Shown here one piece after another: positions 29,660 to 43,009 of a stretch of DNA of 64,000 bases. The notes below the pieces were generated by a model. The model was not told the origin of the DNA. It saw only the letters and a list, made by a program, of their open reading frames with translations, and ran no database searches. Numbering within the stretch: position 1 is the stretch's first letter; each line of letters opens with the position of its first letter. The DNA is from Riptortus pedestris. Its lineage: Eukaryota; Arthropoda; Insecta; Hemiptera; Alydidae. Made by a program: the position numbers and the translations under genes. Location: the NCBI GenBank assembly GCA_019009955.1, contig CM032228.1, forward strand, positions 8,104,501-8,168,500, read 5' to 3'.

Positions 29660-31740
29660 TATATTTTGAACGGACCTCATTTTCGTCATCTCCTGGGTAG
29701 GATCGATGGACATTTGAAGAAATTTTTCGAAACTCGCGTCATGAGTACGACCTCAATAGCTGATTTCCTTTAAGGGAAATCTGCTAAAACGTCCATATTT
29801 AAAATTATTTGAATTTATCTCAAAACTTAAAAGTTCAATGAGAACAATATTTGGTATTTAGACTTCAAAGAAAGTGCATCATAATATAACTTTTTTTTCA
29901 TAATATGACATGAGGAGGAGTAGGAATTTACTCACGTCCGAAAACTGAATAATGCAACTATCTCGGTTAATGAACATAGTGAACACAATCAAGATAGGGA
30001 AGAAACATACATAAGAACATTTATAGAACATTATATTTACAATAAGATTGACTCTATTCACTTTTAGCAGATTTCCCTTAAGGGAAATCAGCTATTGAGG
30101 TCGTACTCATGACGCGAGTTTTGAAAAATTTCTTCAAATGTCCATCGATCCTACCCAGGAGATGACGAAAATGAGGTCCGTTCAAAATTTTATATATATA
30201 TATATATTTGTCTGTTAACGCTCTAGTGGTCGCAATTTTTGTTTGGTCGTTACCAAACTCAGAATTTAATCGTTTTATGTAAAAAGGAAGATCAAGTTCG
30301 TTAATGGCTGAAATCGGTCCAGTGGGAGGGGGGGGGGTTTAGAGGGGCGATTTTCGGAAAATTCGAAATATATCCGTTATTATGCGTCGGATTGAAAAAT
30401 TGTATAGAATCAATCTTATTGAAAATTAAATTTACAATAAATATTGTTCTATACATTTATTCCCTATTTTGAATATTAACCGAGATATTTGCATTTTTAT
30501 TAAATTTGGGCCGATACCGGATTTTTGAATTTCCCGCCAAAACCTAGTTCGGCCCTTTGCCGTAACTGTTGGGCTCTTGTATGGAGATCTCTCTATTGTA
30601 TTACTTCACGTGGGAAATCTGCTTAGTTTACGCAGCCCCTGCGTGACGGACTTTTTCTATTTGATGCATAACAACGGAGATATTCCGTATTTTCGAAATC
30701 CCCCCTCCAAACTTCCACTTCCACTCGTCCGATTTTAGCCGTTAACAATTCATCTTCATTTTTACATAAAACGTTGAAATATCGAGTTTGGTAACGATCA
30801 TCAAAAATTGCGACAGCTAGAACGTTAACAGGCAAATATATATGTTTGCTATATGGTGAAATCGGACGTGGAATAGAGGAGAGTTGAAGGGTTGAATTTG
30901 ATAATTTTAAATATTTTTTTCTGTAATCGTCGAATAATGGTAACATTACTACACTGAAATGAGTGAAGAAAGAAAGTAATCACTTTCTTCACAAGTGAAG
31001 AAAGTGAATTGCCTTCTTAATTAGTAATAAGTATAAATTAAAAAATAATTTGAAGTTGGAAATCAAATGCTTTTAAATGTTTCTTAACATTGTAAGAATT
31101 TATATTAAGAAAATAAATTGAAGTGTGAATGAATTATTGGTGGAAATAATCAATATATTTTAAAATTTAAATATAATAATAATTACCTTCCTTGTTTATA
31201 ACCTGCACTTGTTTATAACTGCACTACTTCACAATCATCACTAGTTGTTTTATAACCTTTCACAACCATGCTTATAACCTACCAACAACATACCATAATC
31301 TTCACAACATCCTAATTTTGTTCATATTCTGGTTAGATCTGATTGTGCATGTATTTAACACGATTAACAGAAAAAATTTAATATTACAACTCGTGCACGA
31401 AAAGTAGAATTTACAACTCTCGTGAAATTACCACACTCGCTTCGCTCGTGTGGGTAAACGTTTCACTCGAGTTGTAAAATGATCTACTTTCGTCGCTTGT
31501 ATAATAAATAACTATTGTTATTACGAATCGGATAGTAAAATGTTATAGATCCAATCTTGTTAAACTATTTATGCTCTACAATTTTCGTTATATGAATATT
31601 TCCTTGATTCAAGTATTGAGCGAGTTATTCATGCTTTCTTGTTTTCAGCCATCAGTAACCCCCCTCCCTGCTGCCTTCTACTCTTCGGTTGTTCTACATA
31701 AGAATAGGGAATATGATATGAGATGAGATAGCAAGTGAGT

Positions 31741-31774
<34 letters not shown>

Positions 31775-32423
31775 CTCTCTCTCTCTCCTCCCTCTTCCCT
31801 CTCTCCTCTCGTTCTCCCTCTCTTCTCTCGTCTCTCTCTCTCCTACTATCTCTCTCTCTTCTGTCTTCTCTCACTCTCTCTTTCACCCTCTCCCTCCTTC
31901 CCTTACCATCCCTCCATCCCCTTTCTTCCTCACACACACTCTCTCTCCTTTCTCTCTCCGTCTTCTCACTCTCTCCTCCTCCGTCTCGTTCCTCTTCCCC
32001 CCTCTCCTCTTCTGTCTTCTCTCTCTACCCTACTCTTCTCTCTCTACCACTCCCAACTATCTCTTCTCGCCCGCTGCTCAACCTCCGCTCCCTCTCCTGC
32101 CTTTCCCTCTTCTCACTCTTCCTCTCTTTTCTGGGGTCTTTCTTCCTGGGGTCCTGGGTCCGTTTTCTTTCTGTCGTTCCCATTCCTCTCTCTTCCTTCT
32201 TCTCTGTCTCTCTCTCTTCTCTCTCCCTCTTCTCTCTCTCTCTCTCTCGTTCTCTCCCTCTCTCTTCTGTCTTCTCTCACTCTCTCTTTCACCCTCTCCC
32301 TCTCCCTCTCCCTCCCTCCCTCCCTTTCTCACACACACTCTCTCTCTTCTCTCTCCCTCGTCTCTCTCCCTCTCTCTCTCTCTCTCGTTCTCTCCCTCTC
32401 TCGTTCTCTCCCTCTCTCTTCTG

Positions 32424-32468
<45 letters not shown>

Positions 32469-33991
32469 CGTATAACAGGACGTGGGCTTAGTTATCTCAG
32501 TCACTGCTTGCGGACCTTTTCGTCGTTTTCTTGGTAGTATCGGTGAACATCTATCTGACGTGTTTGTTACCTGATGAGTGATGAAGAACTGTAGATACCT
32601 AGCGAATCCCTCGCTGAGCACAAAGTTGCACGACCACCATTGAGGAGTAACCAGATTGCCGAAACCACTGATGAGCTAGATCGTGACCTAACCACAGTGA
32701 TGATTTCTGGCCTGCAATATCCAGTGCAGTGGAATAGCTCCTGTCGTAAAGCAGCAATGACTCTCTAGCGGCAAACGGAAAATCATATTAGATCTCGTTG
32801 CATAGTTATTAGGAGAGAAAATTAATTCCCAAAATTAAAAAATAATTAATTTTTTATAACCATCTGTTATTGAGGTTGTGTTCATGATTATCAAAAATTA
32901 AATTTCTTCAAAGCTCTCCCTCTTCCCTCTCCCTCACTCTCACACACACTCTATCTCTTCTCTCTCCCTCTTCGATCTCTTTCTTTCTCTCTCTCTCTCC
33001 CTCTCACTCTCCCCTCCTCTCTCCACTTCTCTCTCACACACCTCTCTCTCTCTCTCTCTCTCCTCTCTCTCTCCTCTCTTCTCTCCTTCCTCCTCTCTCT
33101 CTCTCCTCCTCCCTCTCTCTCCCTTCCCTCTCCACTCTCTCTCCTCTCCCTCTCTCTTCTCTTCCTCTTTCTCTCCTCTCTTTCGCTCTCTCTCCCTCTC
33201 CCTCTCCCCCACTCCTCTCCCTCTTTCTCCTCCTCTCCTTCTCTCTTTCTCTCTACCTCTTCGATCTCTCTCTTTCTCTCTCTCTTCTCTCTCTCTCTCT
33301 CCCTTCTCCTCTCCTCGTCCACTCTCTCTCTCTCTCCTCTCATCTCTCTCTCTCTCTCTCCCTCCCTCTCTTCTGCCTCTCTCTCCTCTCTCTCTCCCTC
33401 TCGATCTCTCTCCCCCTTCCCTCTCTCGTCACACACACTCTATCTCTTCTCTCCCCCTCGCCCTCTTCTCTACTCTCTCTCTCCCCTCCTCTCTCTCTCA
33501 CTCGCCCCACACTCTCTCCTCCTCCCCTCTTCTCTCCTCTCTCTCTCCCCCTCTCATCGATCTCTCTCTCTGCTCTCCTCTCCTCTCTTCTCTCTTCTAC
33601 TCCTCTCTTCCTCTCTCTTCTCTCACTCTCTCTCCCTCTCTCCTCTCACTCTTTTCTCTCTCTCTCTCCTCTCTCCTCTCTCTTCTCCCTCTCTCTCTTC
33701 CCTCCCTCTCTCTCTTCTCTCTCCTTTCTCTCCCTCTCCCTCTCTCTCTCTCTACTCTTCTCTCTCTTCTTCTCTCTCGCCCTACTCTCTCTCTTTCTCC
33801 CTCTCTCTCTCTCTCTCTCTCTATCTCTATTCTCTCCCTCTCTCTCTCCCTCTCTTTATCTCTCTCTCTCTCTCCCTCTCTCTCTCCCTCTCTCTCTCTC
33901 TCCCGCCCTCTCTTCTCTCTCTCTCTCTCTCTCTCGCTCTCTCTCCCTCTCCCTCTCTCTCACACACACTATCTCTTCTCTCTCCCTCTTC

Positions 33992-34039
<48 letters not shown>

Positions 34040-34549
34040 TCTCTCTCCCTCTCACTCTCTCTCCCTCCCTCTCTCTTCTCTCTCTCTCTCTCTCTCGCTC
34101 GCTCTCTACAGCATCATATATAAAAGCGGTACTAACCACCACCATTACTCCATATACCGTCCTATTCCTAGCATATATTTGAAACTTTGTCAGAAAGGGA
34201 CCTTTATAATGAGAGATGTACGCAAATATTTTTCCTTGATAAGGGATATATAGTAAAAAGAGTTTAAGCTTTATATCAATTCAACTTTATAATATTTTGA
34301 AAAAAAAAAAACTACAAGATAATTTGGGAATTCGGGTCTTTAAAATAATTAAATTTTATTAATAAACATTTACGTTATTGCGTTTTATTTTAATAAATAA
34401 AAAGCCCGTCACGCAGGGGCTGCGTAACCTAAGCAGATTTCACTCGTGAAGTTTAACAACAGATAAATCTACGTTATGTTTACATAAAACGATTAAATGT
34501 TAACGCTCAAACTAATATTACGACTGCTAGAGCGGTAAATATCTGTGTG

Positions 34550-34616
<67 letters not shown>

Positions 34617-34748
34617 GGGAAGTATTAGCAAATTTCCCTTCAGGGAAATCAGCTATTGAGGTTGTACTCCTGCCGCACTTTCCGACCTGTTTCTTAAAAT
34701 GTCCATCGATCCTACCTAGTAGATGACGAAAATGAGGTCCGTTCAAAA

Positions 34749-34788
<40 letters not shown>

Positions 34789-35823
34789 ATATATATATTA
34801 ACGCTCTAGCGGTCGCAATTATTGTTTTATCGTTACCAAACTCGAGATTTAGTCGTTTTATGTAAACTGGCCTGTATGTAGGCTGAAATCGAGCCAGTGG
34901 GAGGGGGGTTTAAAGGGGACGATTTTCGAAAATTCGAAATATCTCCGTTACCATAAGTCGGATTGAAAAATTGTCTAGAAACAATCTTATTGAAAATTAA
35001 ATTTACTGTAAATATTGTTCTATACATTTATTCACTATCTTGAATATTAACCGAGATATTTGCATATTTCAGTTTTCAGCAATCAGCAAACCGCCACTTC
35101 TACTCATGTTACATAATAAATCACATTATTGGAAGTTTAAATACCAAAAATTGTATTCAAGAGACCTTTATTATGCGAGATACATGCAAATATGTCCTTG
35201 TGCCCCCCCCCCCCCTTCTTAAGGTTTTGGACTACTAAAATTTGATTGATTGAGATAACAATTATTCTGACTCATTATTAATCACAGTACTAGATATAGC
35301 AAAGAGTTCTCAATAAAACTAATATGTTATATTCTGATATATTTCAGTAATTGTTTTTCTTTCCGGTGTGAGGCGGGCAGACACGTTTCTTTACATTTCT
35401 AACCTAACGCTTCCTTCGGCAGGTTATTGAAATTGGATGGACCATTTCTTATTTCCGTTTGTATTTATTCACGGTGGTGTTGTGTTAGCAGTATGTAGAT
35501 TTATCTATTACTAAACTTCACGTGGGAAATCTGCTTAGTTTACGCAGCCCCTGCGAGACGGACTTTGTTGGTTTACGAATTTTCAATGGATATGCGCCCA
35601 TCTTCCTCTAGAAATATTTAATATTATATTAATTTGTTTAAAATTAAAAACACTGTCTGACGAAGATGGAAGCATTTCCATTAAAAATTTGAATATTTAA
35701 TTTTAGCAGATTTCCCTCAAGGGAAATCGGCAATTGAGTTTGAACTCATGACACGATTTCCGATACATTTATTCAAATGTCCATCGATCCTGCCCAGGAG
35801 ATGGCCACAAAGGAGGTCTGTTC

Positions 35824-35896
<73 letters not shown>

Positions 35897-38046
35897 TGTT
35901 AACGCTCTAGAGGCCGCAATTTTTACTTGATCGTTACCAAACTCCATATTTAACTTACTCCATATTTAAACGTTTTATGTCAAATTAAAGATTAAGTTCG
36001 TTAACGGCTGAAATCGCACCAGTGGGAGGAGGCGGGTCTAGAAAGAAGGAATTTTGAAAATTCGAAATATTTCCGTTACTATAAGTCGGATCGAAAATGT
36101 GTATAGAAAGAATATTTTTGCAAATTAAATGTACTATAAATATTGTTATACATGTGTTCCCTATATTGAATATTAACCGAAGCATATGCATTTTCCAGTT
36201 TTCAGCCTTCACTAAACCCCCTCGTCTAGTGGTGTTACGTAAACAATACTCTGTTATATAATAAACCATATTTTCGAAGCTTAAATACCAAATATTGTTT
36301 TCCAGAGACCTTTATTATTACATTCAAATATGTTCTTGTGACCCCCTCCCCTGTCTTAAATTCTTGAACTGCTAAAATTTGATTGATTGAGATAAAATTT
36401 ATTCACTTGGGAAATCTGCTTACGTTTACACAGCCCCTGTGTCCGATTTTTTATAAGTAAAGAGGATAAAATATTATAAACCATAAAGAAATAATAAACC
36501 AAAAGTATAGGGTATATATATATATATATACACAGTTGTGAATACATACCTAAAGGTGATTAGTCCCCAGTTCTCCATTGCTCCAGCTGAGAAATCTGGA
36601 ATAGCTACCAAGTCCACTTTATCTTTCACTGCCTTGCATTCTATACCTGGAATTTGAAATAAAATATTAAGGGTTATTAATTTTATTAGCAGATCCCCTT
36701 TAAGGGAAATCCGCTAATGATTGAGGTCGTACTCATGACGCTATTTATAAAAAAACTCCTCAAATGTCCATCCATCCAACCTAGACGTTAACGATAATGA
36801 GGGTCGTTCAAAATTTTAGAGAAGTCCGTCACGCAGGGGCTGCGTAGACTAAGCAGATTTACCACGTGAAGTTTTACAGTAGAGAAATCTGCCCAATAAC
36901 AAATGTAGTAAGTTGTAAGGGATCACTAAACTTATACACGAGGGACGAATAGTTACGAAAACGGCCGCCAGAGCTCTCTTCGGAAAGTACCAAACAGCTC
37001 ACTCCTGCCGACCAATGCAGAATACAAATGCAAATATCTCGGTTAATATTCAAGATACAGAATAAATGTATAGAACAATATTTATAGTAAATTTAATTTG
37101 CAATAAGATTTATTCTACACAATGTTTCGATCCAACGTATAATAACGGAGATATTTCGAATTTTCCGAAATTCCCCCCTCTAAACCCCCCTCGCGCTAGT
37201 CCGATTTCAGCCATTAACGAACTTGATCGTCCTTTATACATAAAACGATTAAATTCCGAGTTTGGTAACGATCAAACAAAAATTGCGACCGCTAGAGCGT
37301 TAACAGACAAATATATATATATATATATATATCAAATTTTGAGCGAACCTCATTTTCGTCATCTCCTGGGTAGGATCGATGGACATTTGAAGAAATTTTT
37401 CGAAACTCGCGTCATGAGTACGACCTCAATAGCTCATTTCCCTTAAGGGAAATCTGCTAATATATACTAGTTAAGGTACCCGGTTTCTCCCGGGAATTCA
37501 TTTTAGGCTGAATAAAAATGATATTTTTTTGGCAAGGCATTATTTTCCAAAATATTTTGACAGTTCCCCATCACAGTTTTTAGGGTTTATACCCGTCGAT
37601 GATGTGGATTTGTTAATAATAAAATTATTTGTTATTTAAGAATTCAATCTTCTAATATTATATTTTCCGGAGGAAACAATTGTATGAAACCAAACTGATT
37701 GAAAATTGAATAGTCTGTAAATAATGTTCTATAGATTCTTTCTGTATCATGAATATTTTTGCACAGATATTTTCATTTCCTAGTTTTCGCCTCCTACTAG
37801 TGTCATGTTATATCATGAACCACTCCTATCTATGGTTAAATACCAAATGTTGTTTTCATTGGACTTTTACTTAGTGAGATGTATGCAAATATGTTCTGTT
37901 GACCCCCTCCCTTCCTTTTAGCAGATTTCCCTTTAAGGGAAAATCAGCTATTGAGGTTGTACTCATGACGGAATTTTTGAAATTTTTCTTCAAATGTCCA
38001 TCGATCCTAACTAGTAGATGATGAAAATGAGGTCCGTTCAAAACTG

Positions 38047-38104
<58 letters not shown>

Positions 38105-39759
38105 CTGTTACCGCTCTAGCGGTTGCAATTTTTGTTCAATCGTTACCAAACTCGATATTTAGTCGTTTTATGTAGAAAGAAAGATCAAGTTCGTTAATGG
38201 CTGAATTCGGACTAGTGGGAGGGGTAGTTAAGAGGGGGGAATTTTTTAAAATACGAAATATTTCCGTTACTATACGTCGAAAAATTATATAGAATTAATC
38301 TTATTGCAAATTAAATTTACTATAAATATTGTTATATACATTTGTTATCTATCTTGAATATTAACCGAGATATTTGCATTTTTATGAAATCGGGGCGGAT
38401 AACGGATGATAGTAAAACTTCACGTGGGAAATCTGCTTAGTTTACGCAGCCCCTGCGTGACGTACTTTTATTGTTCTTGGATTACTAAAATTGAGTGATT
38501 AGATAATAATAATTCATTATAAATTACTGCGCAAGCTATAGTAACTACTTTTTATTGAAATTAATCTTCTTATTCTGGACCCAATATTTTTTATATATTT
38601 CTGATATTTTATCAAGAAGGGCATGGGTCTGCAATAAAAAAAACATTTATTCCGGTGCAAACTTTATTGAAACTGCCCTACATGTCTCATCGCTTACTTA
38701 CCACCTCTTCAGGGGCTATCCCTTTTCAAAACAAATATATAAGATATTTCGAATTTTCGAAATTCCCCCCTCATAACCCCCCTCCCACTGGTCCGATTTC
38801 AGCCATTAATGAACTTTATATTTGTTTTTACATAAAACGTTCAAATACCGAGTTTGGTAACGATTAAAAAGAAATAACGATCGCTGAGTGTTAACAAATA
38901 TATATATGTCTATATATATAGTTTTGAATGGATCTCGTTTTCGTCATCTCCTCTGTGGGATCGATGGACATTTGAAAAAAGTTTTCGAAAATCGCGTCAT
39001 GAGTATATATATATATATATATATTGAACAGACCTCATTTTGGTCATATTCATGTGTACAACCTCAATAGCTGATTTCCCTTGAGGGAAATCGACCAGAT
39101 AAAAGCTTGTCACTCCGGGGCTGCGTAAACTAAACAGATTTCCATCGTGAAGTTTTACAATGGAGAAATTTCGCTAGAGCCGAACAGTTACGGAAACGGC
39201 CGAACCAGGTTTTGGCCGAAACTCACGACTACAACCGAACTTAGCCGATCTCAACTCGTCCGTTATTAACGCGCACTTAATAAAAAGTCCGTCACGCAGG
39301 GGCTGCGTAAACTAAGCAGATTGCCCACGTGAAGTTTTACAATAGAGAAATCTGCCTAGTAATAACCTATTCTCACAAGGACGAATAGTTAGTGAAACTG
39401 CCACACTAGCGCTAGTGCGCTCGGCGAAAACTCCCGAACATAGCCGACCATCCTCACAATACAAATCCAAATATCTCGGTTAATATTAAAGATACCGAAT
39501 AAATGTATAGAACAATATTTATAGTAAATTTAATTTGCAATAAGATTGGTTCTATACAATTTTTTGATCTGACGTATGGTTTCTGAGATATTTCTAATTT
39601 TAGAAAATACCCCATTCTAAACCCCCCCTCCCACTAGTCCGATTTCAGCCATTAACGAACTTGATCTTCCTTTTTACATAAAACGATTAAATTCCGAGTT
39701 TGGTAACGATCAAACAAAAATTGCGACCGCTAGAGCGTTAACAGACAAATATATATATA

Positions 39760-39830
<71 letters not shown>

Positions 39831-41123
39831 GAACGGACCTCATTTTCGTCATCTCCTGGGTAGGATAGATGGACATTTGAAGAATTTTTCGAAACTCGCG
39901 TCATGAGTACGACCTCAATAGCTGATTAAATCTGAAAAAATCTGCTAAAATGCAAATATCACGGTTAATGTTCAAGTTAGAGAATAAATGTATATAACAA
40001 TATTTGTTAAATGTAATTTGCAATAAGATTGGTTCTGTTCCTTTTTTTGGTCCTACCTATAGTAACGGAGATATGACGAATTTTCGAAAATCCCCCCCCC
40101 CACTGGTCTGTTTCAGCCATTAACGAACTTAATATTTGTTTTTACATAAAACGATTAAATATCGAGTTTGGTAACGATCAAAAAAAAATTGCGACTGCTA
40201 GAGTGTTAACAGACAAATTGGTATTTTCCCTTAAGGGAAACGTGCTAAAAACTGATGATGAATTTAAACATACCTGTGAAATTCTCCAGTTCTTGAACTA
40301 CAAGAGGTGCAGCATTTAATGCTATGTCGTACTCGTCCTGGAATTGTTTGTTGGACCAAATGCCGTATTTGATGTTGGGTTGTCCCGTACATCCTGGAGT
40401 CTCGATAGATCTCCCTCCGAAACTTTCATCTTCGAAGATCACCCAAGCAACGAGGTAGACGGGAATGTTCTTCTGTTCTGAGAATTTGATACTTCTAACT
40501 CCAACACTGCAAATATAAAAATATATTTTTTTTTAATTGGAAATTTTACACATTGTTTTTATCCCTAAAACTGCTATATAATAAACAAACTCGTCTGACA
40601 CGCAGTGGCTGCTTACACTAAGCAGATTTCCCACGTGAAGGTTAACAATAGATAAATCTGCCTAATAACAACTGTAGTAGTAAGAAACCTCTTAACCTAA
40701 AACATTATTTAGGGCGTAACAACCCAGTAGTTTCTAGCCCCAAAAAACAGTTAACCTAACCTCTAAACCTATTCTCGAATAGTTATGGAAACGGCTCCAG
40801 AGCTCTCGGCGGAAAGTCCGAACATAGCCTACTGGCAGAATACAAATGCAAATATCTCGGTTAATGTTCAAGTTAGAGAATAAATGTATATAACAATATT
40901 TGTAGCAAGTGTAATTTGCAATAAGATTGGTTCTGTACAATTTTTCAGTCCGACGTATAGTAACGGAGATATTTCGAATTTTCGAAAACCTCCCCTCTAA
41001 ACCCCCCTCCCACTGGTCCGATTTCAGCCGTTAACGAACTTGATCTTTCTTTTTACATAAAACGAGTAAATATCGAGTTTGGTAACGATCAAACAAAAAT
41101 TGCGACCGCTAGAGCGGTAACAG

Positions 41124-41163
<40 letters not shown>

Positions 41164-42968
41164 TTTTGAACGGACATCATTTTCGTCATCTCCTGGGTAG
41201 GATCGATGGACATTTGAAGAAAAATTTCGAAAATTCCGTCATGAGTACAACCTCAATAGCTGATTTCCCTTAAGGGAAATCTGCTAAAAACAAGTAAGCC
41301 AACGTCTCAGAGCTGAATAATATTCAGAAATATTCTAGACATGAAAGAAAATCAATTACTGTAATATATCTGAAAATATAATATTCATTTTATTGAAAAG
41401 TATTTACTATACCTAGCGCTGTAATTGAGGAGGTCTATGTAAAAAGTCCGTCACGCAGGGGCTGCGTAAACTAAGCAGTTTTCCTTCGTAAAGTTAAGTA
41501 AGAGATATATAACACAACACCACCGTGAATAAATACAAACGGAAATAAGAAATGTTTCGGCCAATTTCAATAACCTGCCTACTGGAAGCGTTAGGTTTGA
41601 AATCTAAACAAACAGGTCTGCCCGCCTCACACCGGAAAGAAAAACATTACTGAAATATATCAAATGTAACATATTAATTTCATTGAGAACTATTTACTAT
41701 ATCTAGTACTGTATATAATAATGAGTCAGAATAATTGTTATCTCAATCAATCAAATTTCAAATTAGTTCAAATCGAAGTAGTCCAAAAACTTTAGACGGG
41801 GTGGGGGGTCACCGTACATATTTGTATGTATCTCTTATAATACAGGTCTCTTGAATACAATTTTTGGTATTTAAACTTCGAAAAATGTGATTTATTATGT
41901 AGCAGAGTATTGTTTATGTAACATGAGTAGAAGTGGCGGTTTGCTAATAGCTGAAAACTGAAAAATGCAAATATCTCGGTTAATATTCTAGATAGTAAAT
42001 AAATGTATATAACAATATTTATAGTAAATGTAATTTGCAATAAGATTGATTCTATACAATGTTTCGATCCAACACATAATAACGGAGATATTTCGATTTT
42101 TCGAAAATCCTCTCCTCTAAACCCCCCTCCCCCTGGCCCGATTTCAGTTGTTAACGAACTTGATCTTTCTTTTTACATAAAACGACTAAATATCCAGTTT
42201 GGTAACGATTAAGCAATAATTGCGACCACTAGAGCGGTAACAGACAAGTATATATATATATATATATATACAGTTTTGAACGGGCCTCATTTTCGTCATC
42301 TCCTGGGTAGGATCGATGGACATTTAAAGAAGAATTTCGAAAATCGCATCAGGAGTACAACCTCAATAGCTGATTTCCCTCAAGGGAAATCTGCTATAAG
42401 AGAGTATGGCGGTATACGCTCTTTTTGCGGAGATGGCATTTTGAGATTCCTTGTTGTCTCCTTTATGCCTCTACGAAATTGCGTGTTTACATCTCTTTCC
42501 TTCACCTTTTACCGCCTGTTTGAATCAGATGGGGCTTGCTTTTGGCTACTGTCATTCGTAAAAATTCTATATTTGTCTCAACTTTGTACTCAGCCATTAC
42601 CAAATTTCTGAAAAACGTCAGCCATCTCCCGAAAAAGGGCGTATTTAAGGTTATATTTAAAAGGAGTTTATTGAATATTTTTAACGAATGTTTTTTTAGA
42701 TTTCCGCATAAATTAGATCACCAAAATTGAGCATAATTTCATTACTGGAAGTTCAAGTTGCACAAGTTTCAGGTTAAACGATACACACAAGAGAAATTTT
42801 ACACTTACAATATCTCAATACCAAGTTTTCAGTTATCAGCCCTTTTAGCAGATTTTCCTTAAGGGAAATCAGCTATTGAGGTTGTACTTATGACGGAATT
42901 TTCGAAATTTTTCTTCAAATGTCCATCGATCCTACCTAGTAGATGGCAAAAATGAGGTCCGTTCAAAA

Positions 42969-43009
<41 letters not shown>

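Noticed and set aside
31735..33436. Long open frames of S/L or E/R repeats on both strands
   Set aside because: They arise from the (CT)n dinucleotide, which has no stop codon in most frames; no unique sequence or splice context.
42276..42611. 111-codon plus-strand open frame in intron 3
   Set aside because: Starts within the family A 3' end ([19 protein letters not shown] is the same translated in many copies); the rest has no recognisable domain.
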